64,000 bases of DNA from a virus, in IMG/VR virus record IMGVR_UViG_3300042880_000321, positions 1 to 64,000 of that record. One strand, 5' to 3'. Of the stretch, positions 24,032-33,334 are shown in pieces. Each line of letters starts with the position of its first letter. Position 1 is the stretch's first letter. The notes below the pieces were generated by a model. That model was given only the letters and a program-made list of their open reading frames with translations, was not told where the DNA came from and did no database searches. The position numbers were made by a program, and so were the translations under genes.

Positions 24032-26504
24032 AGCGGATCGCCTGCTATTAGAAAATTTACTTAGACAAGATGGCGCTGCGCCTCCTACTCGTCCACGCGG
24101 CGATAGCGAGATAGAGGTAGCGGTAGACGAGAACGAATACTGGGCAAAGCCGCCTGCTGGTTCCGGTATTCCGGGTGCCGTGTCTGTCGGAGGCACAGTG
24201 ACGCCCTCCGGAGTCTATTGCGCCATCTACAAGCGGAGACTAGGCGAACCGAATCTAGTTCAGATGAAGTACCCGGACAATACTCCGGTACTTCGCCCCG
24301 TCTACAACTATTCTCCTGTCGGTGTTATGGATATGTCTCCCATATCCCAACACAACGACGGGACTTGGGTTGTAGGAGCTACTCCGGTACGCCCATCCCG
24401 CAACTGCGGCTGTTCGGGCTACGGAGTTTGGGTCGCCAACTCTAATTTGATTTGGGAATGGCCTACCGGTCAGTGCGGTGACGCTACGACTACTGCCGCA
24501 CCCGGAACTACGGCAGCACCGTCTTCAACAACAACGACTACTAGCCTTCCTGTTCCTACGACGCCTAGTTCGTATTGCCAAGACTATCGGTGCATGCTGG
24601 TATGCGGCACACCGTCGCCGCCTACGGCGGCCCCTACGACCACAGGAAGCGGAACAACCAGCGAAGCCCCTCCGACTACTACATTCGCTCCCGGATTGAT
24701 CTACTACTTAGCGTCAGGAGCATCCTGTCCTGGTGGCTGTACCTGCTACGGTTTAGGAGATCCTTGTTGGGAAGAAGCGGCGGAAGTGTTATCTGTCTGC
24801 GGCGGAGTCATTACTACGCTTCCTCCGACTACCTGGAATCCGTCCGATACTGCCTGCCAGTGGGCGGTAACGGCTATCGGAACTATCCCGCCGCTCACGC
24901 GGCGATACGCCCATAAGATGCCGGATGAGGCATGGGCACTATGCGGCCCGACGCTCACATCCTACGGTGAGATCTATCCGCTCGGGTTCGATCAAGCCGG
25001 CTACCAGAAGCACAATAATCAAGATAAAGTAGGTATCTACCAAACCGGTTACGTCTTGATGGCAGCGAAACACAGTGCCGTCACCGACAAGAAGCTAATC
25101 TACGCCATGTCCTATTCAGGACAAACGGCTAGTTGGTCAGGTAGCCCATACATCATCACAGATGCCGCCACCGGCACTTACCGAGTCTATTGGGAATCCA
25201 CAGGCGAATCTTTACGGCCCATCGGGCACCATGTGCCTCCGGTATGGCTACCCCAAAGCCCATCCGCCGACTACCTCAAAAGTGTTGGGATCACGCAAAT
25301 CAATTCATCCGTCTACGCCTTTGACGCCAGCTTCGCAGGCGAAGGGCGATACGGCGATGAGGTATTAGCGGAAGGGTTCCTACAGACGCCGGTGCTTACT
25401 CAGCCGCAGTTAGCGAGACACGCTACCGTGTCGAGCCCAGGTAATTGCGGCTTCGTGCGTCCTGATTTCTGTCCTACTGCCGCCGGTGAATGCTGGGTAG
25501 GTCCGTGTGCTCCCGGCGCTAACCACCTGACTCCTACCGATCAGATTTGTTTCCTAGATAAGTGGCCTAGAGGTACGACTACTGGCGGTCCTTACTTAAA
25601 TCCATGCGTAGACGTAGACGGTAATATTTGCAACTGCCCTACGACCTTCCCGCCCGCTGCTACGTCGGCGTGTCCGCCGACTACTTCCCTCGGGCCGGTG
25701 CCGTGTGCCGGTTACTGTGAGTACCTAAGTGACGGTATCCGATGGAACTTGACGAAGCCGGGATGCTCTAGTGAGCTTTCGTGGTGTGGGTGCGCTCAGC
25801 CTAGCTGCGAAGTCGCAGCACCTAATTCTAAAACTTACACCCTGTGCTACGATACCAGGACACCGACTACCTCTGCCCCGACGTGCAAATGTTGCACGCC
25901 GACAACCACTATCGGTCCTACCTGCTCCCATTCGCTCTGTCATTACGAAGTATCCGCAGGTAAATGGACGCTAGTTACGGCCAAAGGCACCTGTCCGCCT
26001 GAATGCCCTTGCCCTGAACCGGAAACCCTGTTACCGCCAATCCACTCTTGTAGCAAACTAAAGCTGAGGTGCGGACCCGCACCAGATTACCGGGAAATCA
26101 AAGTCGATTTCATCGACTGGATAGAGGAAACCGACGCTAAGTCGCCTTTCTTCGGTAAGAAGAAAGCACGCGGGACCGTATTCTGGGCGACCAATGTGAA
26201 GTTGCTTGGCAAGACGGTAACTATGTACGATCATTGGTGTATCCTAGATTTACCTAGCGATGATCTAGTAAATTTCAGAATGATTGCATCGTGGGGAGTC
26301 ACCGAATCTACAGCGTGTAACGCTGCCCCTGGCGATCCGACTCCGTTTCACTGGTCGCTAACTGACCGATGCTGTGACGCATCGCCAGAAGCAGCGGCGA
26401 CATATGATGGAGGAAGTCCTGGTGACTCTATGATCGCCGGCCCAGACGGCGGTGCTCCTGATTCCGCTATGGACGGAGATAATATCAACGGGGGAAGCCC
26501 ATGA
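24009..26504 (+). CDS. large tail protein with Thr/Pro linkers and Cys-rich modules
   Basis: 831 aa. Modules are joined by Thr/Pro/Ala/Ser-rich linkers (for example around residues 155-190, 205-230, 545-560 and 615-645) and contain many Cys in CxC and CxxC spacing, suggesting small disulfide or metal-bound domains. The C-terminus carries a Gly/Asp motif (TYDGGSPGD, DGGAPDSAMDGDNING) shared with 17180-17647. Probably a tail-tip or fibre protein. The linkers resemble O-glycosylated mucin-like segments; glycosylation is inferred. Confidence 0.6.
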   Translation: MKTYRLSEADRLLLENLLRQDGAAPPTRPRGDSEIEVAVDENEYWAKPPAGSGIPGAVSVGGTVTPSGVYCAIYKRRLGEPNLVQMKYPDNTPVLRPVYNYSPVGVMDMSPISQHNDGTWVVGATPVRPSRNCGCSGYGVWVANSNLIWEWPTGQCGDATTTAAPGTTAAPSSTTTTTSLPVPTTPSSYCQDYRCMLVCGTPSPPTAAPTTTGSGTTSEAPPTTTFAPGLIYYLASGASCPGGCTCYGLGDPCWEEAAEVLSVCGGVITTLPPTTWNPSDTACQWAVTAIGTIPPLTRRYAHKMPDEAWALCGPTLTSYGEIYPLGFDQAGYQKHNNQDKVGIYQTGYVLMAAKHSAVTDKKLIYAMSYSGQTASWSGSPYIITDAATGTYRVYWESTGESLRPIGHHVPPVWLPQSPSADYLKSVGITQINSSVYAFDASFAGEGRYGDEVLAEGFLQTPVLTQPQLARHATVSSPGNCGFVRPDFCPTAAGECWVGPCAPGANHLTPTDQICFLDKWPRGTTTGGPYLNPCVDVDGNICNCPTTFPPAATSACPPTTSLGPVPCAGYCEYLSDGIRWNLTKPGCSSELSWCGCAQPSCEVAAPNSKTYTLCYDTRTPTTSAPTCKCCTPTTTIGPTCSHSLCHYEVSAGKWTLVTAKGTCPPECPCPEPETLLPPIHSCSKLKLRCGPAPDYREIKVDFIDWIEETDAKSPFFGKKKARGTVFWATNVKLLGKTVTMYDHWCILDLPSDDLVNFRMIASWGVTESTACNAAPGDPTPFHWSLTDRCCDASPEAAATYDGGSPGDSMIAGPDGGAPDSAMDGDNINGGSP

Positions 26505-27085
26505 GCACGAAGCGATGTTGCTGTGAATGCCCTCTAATAGCTAAACCGTGGAGACGGGCTAGCCTGAACTTCCTGGGAATGGATTTCGAAGTCGAATTTC
26601 CGGAAGAACCGAACGAGGCTTGCTGCCAGCAAGAGATTAGCGTTTGTAAGGATATCGGGCCGATGTTCATCGGCGATTGTTATTCGGGTCTGGATATCGC
26701 ATACGGCTATTGGTATGAGGATATGTCTCCATATCTAGCCATTCCGCCAGGAACTCCTTGGTGTGATTGGCCTTTAGTTGTGGTGCCCAACACAGCGGTT
26801 GATTCCTGCTGTGGGTCTTGGAATTGGAGGGCTGAGCAATATTGGCGATGGCGGATTCGGTTTTGGGTATGGATTCAGGCTAGAGTTAAGTTCATTATTT
26901 GCTACTGCCGCACAGAAGACGGGAAACCGGGCTATCGAATGCGCATTGAGATCGATTGGAAAATGATACGGATAACCAACCGTTCTGAGCTACAGAAGAT
27001 AAGATGGCGTAAGTACACTCGCGTTTGTTGCGAAGAATCTGGTGGCGGTGGCGGCACCACTACCGAAGCTCCTCCCCCTCCATAA
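26501..27085 (+). CDS. Trp/Cys-rich tail-region protein, 194 aa
   Basis: Starts by ATGA overlap. Very rich in Trp, Cys and Tyr (CCCECPLIAKPWRRA, CCGSWNWRAEQYWRWRIRFWVW), ending in a Gly run and TTTEAPPPP. No family recognised. A compact domain fixed by metal or disulfides, with a Thr/Pro tail, seems likely; co-linear with tail genes. Confidence 0.55.
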   Translation: MSTKRCCCECPLIAKPWRRASLNFLGMDFEVEFPEEPNEACCQQEISVCKDIGPMFIGDCYSGLDIAYGYWYEDMSPYLAIPPGTPWCDWPLVVVPNTAVDSCCGSWNWRAEQYWRWRIRFWVWIQARVKFIICYCRTEDGKPGYRMRIEIDWKMIRITNRSELQKIRWRKYTRVCCEESGGGGGTTTEAPPPP

Positions 27086-27102
27086 AGCGTAGCAGAGTAT
27101 TT

Positions 27103-28317
27103 ATGAGCTGTAGTGGTAATTGCCTTGCATATTGGGACGGTGTCGGGTGGTCGATAGAGCTAGGCACTGAATGCGATAGTCTCTGCCAGTGTTTTCCCTC
27201 CGGCACGCCGGAGATCGGCACCTATAGTTTTCCTTGTCTAAGCACAGAGACGACGACACCGGCTCCTACGACTACACCGGCTCCCACGACGACGCCGGAG
27301 GCGACGACTACACCGGCTCCCACGACGACGCCGGAGGCGACGACTACACCGGCTCCCACGACGACGCCGGAGGCGACGACTACACCGGCTCCTACGACGA
27401 CGCCGGAGGCGACGACTACTGAGACTCCCACTACGACGCCGGAGGCGACGACTACTGAGACTCCCACTACGACGCCGGAGGCGACGACTACTGAGACTCC
27501 CACGACGACGGCTACGCCGACGACGACACCGGCTCCCACTACGACCGAAGAGCCCTGGACGACTACTTCTACAACCACGACAACAAAACCCCCGACGACG
27601 CCGGAGGCGACGACTACTGAGACTCCTACTACCCAGCCACCGACTACCCAGCCACCGACTACCCAGCCACCGACTACCCAGCCACCGACTACCCAGCCAC
27701 CGACTACACCACCGGGCGGGACTACGACTTGTGAGCCGGGCTCACAAGTCTGCGTAGCAGAACCACCAGAACCAGCATGGATCGATTTAAGCGGCGACTT
27801 TGTGCCGCCCGAACCTTTCCTATGGTGGCCGGTACTAAGTGGCCCTGCGGGTTGCACAACCCGACCGGCCTTTAGTCCTACGTTTGCTCCTGCGTGCATC
27901 GGGGATTGCCCAGAAATCCCATTAGTTCCTGGATGCTTAGACTCTCTACCCTACCAAGTAGAGAACTATTGTGACATAGAACAGACAAACACTTGTTTAG
28001 GTTTAAGTGATTTTTTCCGAGGGCATCGTTGGACGATCAACGGGTACTCAGGGAGAGGATCGACTGTCATCGGCGGCGAGGGCGGGGTCTGGGAGTCAGG
28101 CGTCATAGCCTTGACTCCTAACTGCGAGGAAGACGTAGGGGCTAATCCTATGGTTATCCGAGTATCGCGACCGGCACAAGAAATAATCCTGTCCACGGGT
28201 GAGAACTGCCACGATGTCTACGGCAACACACAAGGACCGGTCAAACTAGTATTACCCACCATCATACCCGTATGCGTCGTCCGCGATGGGACGACTTCAG
28301 GCCCATGTCCAGTCTAG
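27103..28317 (+). CDS. mucin-like Thr/Pro repeat tail protein
   Basis: 404 aa from ATG at 27103, 17 nt after the previous stop. A short Cys-containing N-terminal domain (~45 aa) is followed by about 155 residues of TTTPAPTTTPEA- and TQPPTTQPP-type repeats, then a ~200-aa Cys-containing globular domain. The layout is that of a stalk with a head. Encoded just before a glycosyltransferase. The DNA of the stalk is a true tandem repeat. An inverted repeat with 12-bp arms and 1-nt loop lies at 27726-27750. Confidence 0.65.
   Translation: MSCSGNCLAYWDGVGWSIELGTECDSLCQCFPSGTPEIGTYSFPCLSTETTTPAPTTTPAPTTTPEATTTPAPTTTPEATTTPAPTTTPEATTTPAPTTTPEATTTETPTTTPEATTTETPTTTPEATTTETPTTTATPTTTPAPTTTEEPWTTTSTTTTTKPPTTPEATTTETPTTQPPTTQPPTTQPPTTQPPTTQPPTTPPGGTTTCEPGSQVCVAEPPEPAWIDLSGDFVPPEPFLWWPVLSGPAGCTTRPAFSPTFAPACIGDCPEIPLVPGCLDSLPYQVENYCDIEQTNTCLGLSDFFRGHRWTINGYSGRGSTVIGGEGGVWESGVIALTPNCEEDVGANPMVIRVSRPAQEIILSTGENCHDVYGNTQGPVKLVLPTIIPVCVVRDGTTSGPCPV
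27250..27710 (+). repeat. in-frame tandem repeats coding the Thr/Pro stalk
   Basis: A 36-bp unit coding ATTTPAPTTTPE and its variant ATTTETPTTTPE recurs about seven times (27250-27530), later joined by at least five copies of a 15-bp unit coding TQPPT (about 27630-27705). Codons for Thr vary between ACG, ACT, ACC and ACA. The copy number is probably unstable between isolates. Confidence 0.85.
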
Positions 28318-28673
28318 ATGATTACGTTCGCGGTAAACTAGGAAACCGAGCTAGGGTATCCGAAGAGATTTATGTTGAGTCTCCGGCACCGGCTTCGCCG
28401 GTGATGGGGGAACTTGGGCCGGTGCTGTGGAGAGAGTTATTTCTGGCTGTGTTTACACAGCAGGAATTCGAGGCTTGGAAATCGCGCGTACCTCGTTACG
28501 GCTGTGCGTGCTCTAGCTTTTTAGGTGTTTGGCTAAAGTTAAACCGGCCTACGTTTCCGTTACCTTTCTCTTTTAAGTGGGCATTAAAAAACGCGGTAAA
28601 CCAGAAGCTCGGTCAGCGGATGCTGACCTTGGAAGCGGCACAAGAATACTGGTCAACCCAAACATTGACGTAG
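28305..28673 (+). CDS. hypothetical protein, 122 aa
   Basis: The reading frame opens at 28272; ATG at 28305 is preferred for its shorter overlap (13 nt) with the previous gene, but no good ribosome-binding site settles it. Contains CACSSFLGVWLKLNRPTFPLPFSFKWALKNAVNQKLG, a basic-aromatic block. Between tail protein and glycosyltransferase genes; function unknown. Confidence 0.55.
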   Translation: MSSLDDYVRGKLGNRARVSEEIYVESPAPASPVMGELGPVLWRELFLAVFTQQEFEAWKSRVPRYGCACSSFLGVWLKLNRPTFPLPFSFKWALKNAVNQKLGQRMLTLEAAQEYWSTQTLT

Positions 28674-28693
28674 GCTGGGACATTAGCTATACT
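28665..28693 (+). promoter_or_regulatory. promoter for the glycosyltransferase gene
   Basis: TTGACG (28665-28670), 17-nt spacer ending in AGC, TATACT (28688-28693), 33 nt before ATG at 28726. The best -35/-10 pair in the window; it overlaps the end of the previous coding sequence. Confidence 0.75.
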
Positions 28694-28725
28694 GATCCTT
28701 TCTACTTCTACAACAAGGATAGCTT

Positions 28726-30750
28726 ATGCCTAAAATAACTTGCGCCATGGCCACATTCGACGATTTTCACGGATGTTGGGCAACGATACAGTCTCTACGT
28801 ATGTATCAGGATATGGAAGATGTGGAGATTGTCGTGCTCGACAACAATCCAAAAGGGCCACACGGCCAAGACCTACGGAATCTCGTTAACAATTCACAGA
28901 ACGCTTCTGTTCCTATTCGTTACCACGAATTTGCAAATAGCGTCGGCACGTCGGCTACTCGGCACAAGTTGTTCGAATTGGCCGAATCTCCATTTGTGAT
29001 TATCCTAGACTGCCACGTTCTCCTGAAAGCCGGTGCCATCGCCAAGATGAAGCAGTTCTGGGAGTCTGCGGACGCCGACATGCAAAAGAATCTCTTCACC
29101 GGGCCTCTGCTCATGGACTGTATGCAACACCATCAGACCCACTTCGAGTGCAAATGGCGTGCCGAAATGTGGGGGACGTGGACTGCTGCGTGGAGAAAAG
29201 AAGGAAAATATTGGATCGCCCAGGAAGCCGAAAACGGCACCAAAGTCCAAATGCGAGAACTCCTAACCGGTAAACTCGGTTTTGAGTTCAAGCATCCGTG
29301 GTCCGGTCACGAGCACGCAGCGAAGAAGCTCGGCTTCGAGTTGGCCGGTTGGGGTGACGATAATGATATCTTCGAGGTGCCGGCACAAGGGCTTGGTATG
29401 TTCGCTGCCGCGAAAGAACACTGGTTAGGGTTTAACCCACACCATAAACACTTTGGAGGTGAGGAGTGTTACATCCACGAAAAGTACCGGCAAGCCGGTA
29501 GGAAGACCTATTGCCTACCTTGGATGGCATGGCAGCACCGATTCGGTCGCCCCGAGGGACCACGGTATCCGATTACCCGCGAAGGAAAGATGCGGAACTA
29601 CGTGCTTGAGTTCCAAGAGCTAGGGCTTGACCTAGAGCCAATTCGGCACCACTTCATCGATGAGATCAAACTCAAGCCGGAGTTATGGGATAAGCTAATC
29701 GCTGATCCCATTAACTTTGACCCCTATTCTGGGTGGGCGGCCAACACCGCCCCCGAAACCATGAAGCCAGTATTGAAGTCGAATTTCGGTATGCCGTTAC
29801 CGTTAAACATCGACGATCTTAACAGCATGGCAGTTGAGATTTCCGCTAATAAGCGGGATCTAGAAAACCACTTCCAGAAGTTCTACGAATACGGCGGACT
29901 GTGCAGTTCGGCATTAGAAATCAGCAAGCGTCGTGAAACGACGATGTGGCTGGCTGCTGCCTTGGTTCAGGGAGCCAAACGCTGTGATCGCACTAAGTGC
30001 GATAAGGAGAAGTGCGATAAGCAATGCCGGATGCCTCGGCTAGTGTCGTATCAAGCGGAGCGAGATACGCTCCTGCAATTGATCGCAGAAGCCGTCGAAG
30101 GCAAACTTCAGTACACGGATGTTGATAATCCAATCACCAATCCAGTGCCGAAGGTAGAAGGTAGGTTTGATTGTCTGTATATTCACTCCCGGCATACCTT
30201 CGCCGACTTGTCGGCGCAGTTGGCTGAATTCGGTCCCCGAATCGATAAGTACATCATGCTTAACGGTACTTCTGGTAGCGGAGGATCCGGCATCAAAGGC
30301 GAGGATGGAAAGACGCCATCGATGCTACATGCCATCAAGATGTTCGTCAAGACGAACCCAGAATGGTTTGTCGTCTATCATACGGAAGCCCAGTATGGTA
30401 TGACGGTGCTGTCTAGGGTGCAAGAGGACCGTGGAACGGTCATTACGCCTTGGCCGATGACGGATGATAACGGGGTTGCATGTGGTCCCGGCGCAGAGCT
30501 TAAAAAGATCCTAAAAACGATAGGCATCGAGTCTACTGCTGATTGCGCCTGCAACCGACATGCGGCTAAGATGGACGCAGACGGGCCTGATCTATGCGAG
30601 AAAAACATAGAAGAAATCCTCGATACTTTGAAGAAGGAAGCTGATAACCGGGGACTGGGAGCAGTCTATGTTAAACCATTCGTCAAGATGGCAGTCATGC
30701 GAGCTATTAAGAAAGCTCGCAAAAAGATTGCTTCCGGTGAGTGTGGTTAG
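28726..30750 (+). CDS. GT2-type glycosyltransferase with C-terminal unknown domain
   Basis: 674 aa. N-terminal GT-A fold: ITCAMATFDD, EIVVLDNNP, then ATRHKLFEL and ILDCHVLL at the place of the metal-binding DxD. A middle part has Cys-spaced CDRTKCDKEKCDKQC. The C-terminal ~180 residues (YIMLNGTSGSGG, KTNPEWFVVYHTEAQYGMTVLSR) loosely resemble the end of CmcI-like cephalosporin-hydroxylase proteins; this is tentative. Own promoter. Likely adds sugar to a phage or host acceptor; it follows the Thr/Pro stalk gene. Confidence 0.7.
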   Translation: MPKITCAMATFDDFHGCWATIQSLRMYQDMEDVEIVVLDNNPKGPHGQDLRNLVNNSQNASVPIRYHEFANSVGTSATRHKLFELAESPFVIILDCHVLLKAGAIAKMKQFWESADADMQKNLFTGPLLMDCMQHHQTHFECKWRAEMWGTWTAAWRKEGKYWIAQEAENGTKVQMRELLTGKLGFEFKHPWSGHEHAAKKLGFELAGWGDDNDIFEVPAQGLGMFAAAKEHWLGFNPHHKHFGGEECYIHEKYRQAGRKTYCLPWMAWQHRFGRPEGPRYPITREGKMRNYVLEFQELGLDLEPIRHHFIDEIKLKPELWDKLIADPINFDPYSGWAANTAPETMKPVLKSNFGMPLPLNIDDLNSMAVEISANKRDLENHFQKFYEYGGLCSSALEISKRRETTMWLAAALVQGAKRCDRTKCDKEKCDKQCRMPRLVSYQAERDTLLQLIAEAVEGKLQYTDVDNPITNPVPKVEGRFDCLYIHSRHTFADLSAQLAEFGPRIDKYIMLNGTSGSGGSGIKGEDGKTPSMLHAIKMFVKTNPEWFVVYHTEAQYGMTVLSRVQEDRGTVITPWPMTDDNGVACGPGAELKKILKTIGIESTADCACNRHAAKMDADGPDLCEKNIEEILDTLKKEADNRGLGAVYVKPFVKMAVMRAIKKARKKIASGECG

Positions 30751-31277
30751 AGATCTTCTTTCTTATATCGGAGATCGAGCAGCAATTGCTGCTCATCTCC
30801 AAACTCAAACTGGTTGTCGTTACACAGTCGCCCGTAAACCGCAAACTCTTCTATCCTATCAATAGCTCGTAACGCGATCCCGTCGCTGACAACATCTCCG
30901 ACGTTCCAACCGCGAATACGGCAGACTTCCGCCGAACTGATATTGTAAGCATCTGCGATTACCGTAGGGTTATCCGCATCGATCAAATAGACCGGCTTGC
31001 CGGTCTTCATAAAAGACGCCTGGAACGGCATAGGAAACCCTCCGTAGGCTATCCCTACTACAACATCTATATCCTTTGCAATAGTGAATGTGAGTTCAAA
31101 AGGATGCACTTCGTACCGATTCCGTAAATGCCCTTTAGCTACGTCTTTCATTCCGGCTAAGTGATAGACGGTTTTGATCTTATCGGCGAACGGCAGCGAA
31201 GCAAAGGCCGCCGTCGTGGCGGCCACTTGCTGCTTGAACGGTAGATTGCAGATATTGCCGGTTAGCAGGATTTTCAC
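30747..31277 (-). CDS. hypothetical Rossmann-like protein, 176 aa
   Basis: MKILLTGNICNLPFKQQV and DIDVVVGIAYGGFPMPFQASFMKTGKPVYLIDADNP suggest a nucleotide-binding alpha/beta fold, perhaps a glycosyltransferase-B-like or SLOG-type domain; not decided. Last gene of the long minus-strand block, convergent with 28726-30750 (4-bp overlap). Coupled to 31274-31717 by ATGA. Confidence 0.55.
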   Translation of the reverse strand: MKILLTGNICNLPFKQQVAATTAAFASLPFADKIKTVYHLAGMKDVAKGHLRNRYEVHPFELTFTIAKDIDVVVGIAYGGFPMPFQASFMKTGKPVYLIDADNPTVIADAYNISSAEVCRIRGWNVGDVVSDGIALRAIDRIEEFAVYGRLCNDNQFEFGDEQQLLLDLRYKKEDL

Positions 31278-31717
31278 TTGTCTAATCCCTTTAGCTTCCG
31301 GTATACAGCCATCTCTCCGGAGGTGAGACGACGAATATTAGTAGGCACGACTAGACTACTCGTAGTCCATGCGTCCTTGCCGTCCACGTAAATGCTAGGC
31401 TCCTCGCCTCGGTTGTACCCAGCGAAGTATCTACGATACCAAGTGCCGCAAGCTAATTGAACCATGACCGGTTCTCCGGTTACGAACTTCGGCTCCGGCC
31501 TAGCCGGATTCGGCCAGTCTTCCGGCTTCACTTCGTTGTGGAACAACGTAGGAAGAACGTCATTGGATCGTTCCTTGCCGTCTTCGGTGTAGGTAATAGT
31601 AACTGACCTGGGAAATTCTGCGATTAGCGGATAACATACGCTTGGACCCCGCCTCTCAATTTCTCCCCACCCATACTGAGGACTCCAAACCTTATCCCCT
31701 ACTTCAAATTTACTCAC
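31274..31717 (-). CDS. hypothetical protein with small beta-barrel motifs, 147 aa
   Basis: FEVGDKVWSPQYGWGEIE and KFVTGEPVMVQLACGTWYRRYF are KOW/Tudor-like small barrel patterns often seen in phage hypotheticals. Coupled by 4-nt overlaps on both sides. Role unknown. Confidence 0.6.
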   Translation of the reverse strand: MSKFEVGDKVWSPQYGWGEIERRGPSVCYPLIAEFPRSVTITYTEDGKERSNDVLPTLFHNEVKPEDWPNPARPEPKFVTGEPVMVQLACGTWYRRYFAGYNRGEEPSIYVDGKDAWTTSSLVVPTNIRRLTSGEMAVYRKLKGLDK

Positions 31718-32451
31718 TTCATACCTCCTCGAAAAATAGAAGCCATCTCATAAATGCTTTTCATAACAGCACTATAGCCCGGTTTCACCGGGCCAGTGAC
31801 CCGAGCTTCCGGAATTTCCCGATATTTCCAGACGCCTGCGTCAATATGTCCGGATGAATGGTTGTCACCGGTAGCTTCCCAGTTGTAGATATAGCTAGGA
31901 TACTTCTGTTGCTTAGGACCGCCGAAGCGGTCTTGTAGCCGTTGGAGGAAATGCGTATCGAAGTCCGCTCGCAGGGTATCTTGGTTCAGATACCCTCCGA
32001 TCTCCTCTAAGGCATCAGTGCGGTACGCACTACTCGCCCAGAAGCGACCGCCGGATTGCTCTATCTGCATCCGTCCGCCCCAGGACGAGAACACCTCCTT
32101 CGGATACGACCACGGGTGATCCTTTAGGATCGCTGCGTGCTGGGAGAGATGGTCCGGTAGGTATCCGTCGTCATCGTCCATGACGCAGACGTAATCGTAG
32201 TGCAGCCCTACACTGTTGAAGCCTAGATCATACTTCGCCATCAAGGAGGGTGCTCGCATTGCCATAGGCTCGAAAAATACTGCCCTGCCCTTTACATCCA
32301 TCATCGCTTTATCCGGCAGTGGATTCACCCGGTCGTCTACGACGACCAAGGTAGCCGGGCCGTCGTAATCCTGATCGTAGAATGCCTGAATCAAGGATTC
32401 CAGCCATTCTTGGCGATGGTTGTAAACTGCCGTCAAACATAAGAAGCTCAT
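31714..32451 (-). CDS. glycosyltransferase family 2 protein
   Basis: 245 aa. Classic GT-A start (FLCLTAVYNHRQEWLESLIQAF), nucleotide-binding VVVDDRVNPLPD and the metal-binding acidic run VCVMDDDDGYLPDHL near residues 105-120. C-terminal part with YRTDALEEIGGY and FLQRL as in small GT2 enzymes. Transfers a sugar from an NDP donor; the acceptor is unknown. In a minus-strand run with recombination genes. Confidence 0.8.
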   Translation of the reverse strand: MSFLCLTAVYNHRQEWLESLIQAFYDQDYDGPATLVVVDDRVNPLPDKAMMDVKGRAVFFEPMAMRAPSLMAKYDLGFNSVGLHYDYVCVMDDDDGYLPDHLSQHAAILKDHPWSYPKEVFSSWGGRMQIEQSGGRFWASSAYRTDALEEIGGYLNQDTLRADFDTHFLQRLQDRFGGPKQQKYPSYIYNWEATGDNHSSGHIDAGVWKYREIPEARVTGPVKPGYSAVMKSIYEMASIFRGGMK

Positions 32452-32750
32452 AAATACTTTTCTTTCAATAGGGTCGCGTTGATGCTTTCCAGCAAGGTGC
32501 CGGTAGCCGGAACCTTGATGCCGAGTCCTTCAAACCCGTTCACATCGAGCGGATTGAAGATTGGTTCGTTGCGAGATGCCCGTAGCCGGTAGACTTCTAC
32601 CCTAGCCTTGCTGCCGGGTATCGTGTCTGTGGGTTCCTGGTACAGAGGCAGCTCCTCGCTGCCGATTGTACCGAACACTAGCAAGGCTTCCGCCTTGCTG
32701 GCTGGGATATGCCGTTGGTGTGTAGGTAGGAAATCGTGATGCGTTGGCAT
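32448..32750 (-). CDS. hypothetical protein, 100 aa
   Basis: Coupled by overlaps to the ATPase gene upstream and the glycosyltransferase downstream. Pro-rich start and a beta-like middle (KARVEVYRLRASRNEPIFNP). No family recognised. Confidence 0.55.
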   Translation of the reverse strand: MPTHHDFLPTHQRHIPASKAEALLVFGTIGSEELPLYQEPTDTIPGSKARVEVYRLRASRNEPIFNPLDVNGFEGLGIKVPATGTLLESINATLLKEKYL

Positions 32751-33334
32751 TAGAGTTCGATTACATTTCCTTTGGAGAATTCAGGGAAGTGGGTTACCAT
32801 GATTATCTGGAATCCGGTTTCTTGGCACAAGGACTCTAGTAGATTTACTAATCTAGGCCGGTGCCCGGCAGATAGGAACCTAAAGGGCTCATCCAAGATG
32901 AGCACTTTGCTCGGTTGCGGTACGCTTAGGATTAGCGTAGCTAATCGCAGAGCGAATGATATCACATCTACTACTCCACCGCCACAGGCGGTGAGTGGGT
33001 CGTATTCGTTACCGGCAGCGTCATTAAGAACGCAACGGGCTTCGGTTTGTTCTCGCTTCTGCTCGAACACCAAAGCAAACCGGTAGCGGTTCTCGGGGAA
33101 TACGGCTTCCAGACAGCGGGTAACCAAGGCAGATATGGAGTGCTGGCACTCCTGTTGGCAGGCGACCGCTATATCCGTTACCTTTGATCCTACGGCGGCC
33201 AGAGCGGTCTTCCGCTCTTGTAGCTGAAAGATATCGGTTTCGGTATCCTGCATCTTCTGGAGCAGGGCGTCTCTGGCCGCTACCTTAGTCGCCAAGGCGA
33301 CTGCTTCGGTTTTGAGGTAGTGTTCGAGTTCCAT
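32750..33334 (-). CDS. SbcC/Rad50-like ATPase, C-terminal half
   Basis: 194 aa. Short coiled-coil start (1-55), then the ABC/SMC C-lobe: signature region CGGGVVDVISFALR (117-130, altered from LSGGE), Walker B VLILDEP (144-150) with D-loop FRFLS, and H-loop MVTHF (His182). There is no Walker A, so it cannot form a full ATP site alone. The matching N-lobe is in 35496-36713. Starts directly after the stop of 33335-33556. Confidence 0.75.
   Translation of the reverse strand: MELEHYLKTEAVALATKVAARDALLQKMQDTETDIFQLQERKTALAAVGSKVTDIAVACQQECQHSISALVTRCLEAVFPENRYRFALVFEQKREQTEARCVLNDAAGNEYDPLTACGGGVVDVISFALRLATLILSVPQPSKVLILDEPFRFLSAGHRPRLVNLLESLCQETGFQIIMVTHFPEFSKGNVIEL

Noticed and set aside
27222-27899. 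225-aa valine/glycine-rich reading frame on the minus strand
   Set aside because: It is the antisense of the Thr/Pro repeats; repetition keeps the frame open. No ribosome-binding site or neighbour on that strand.
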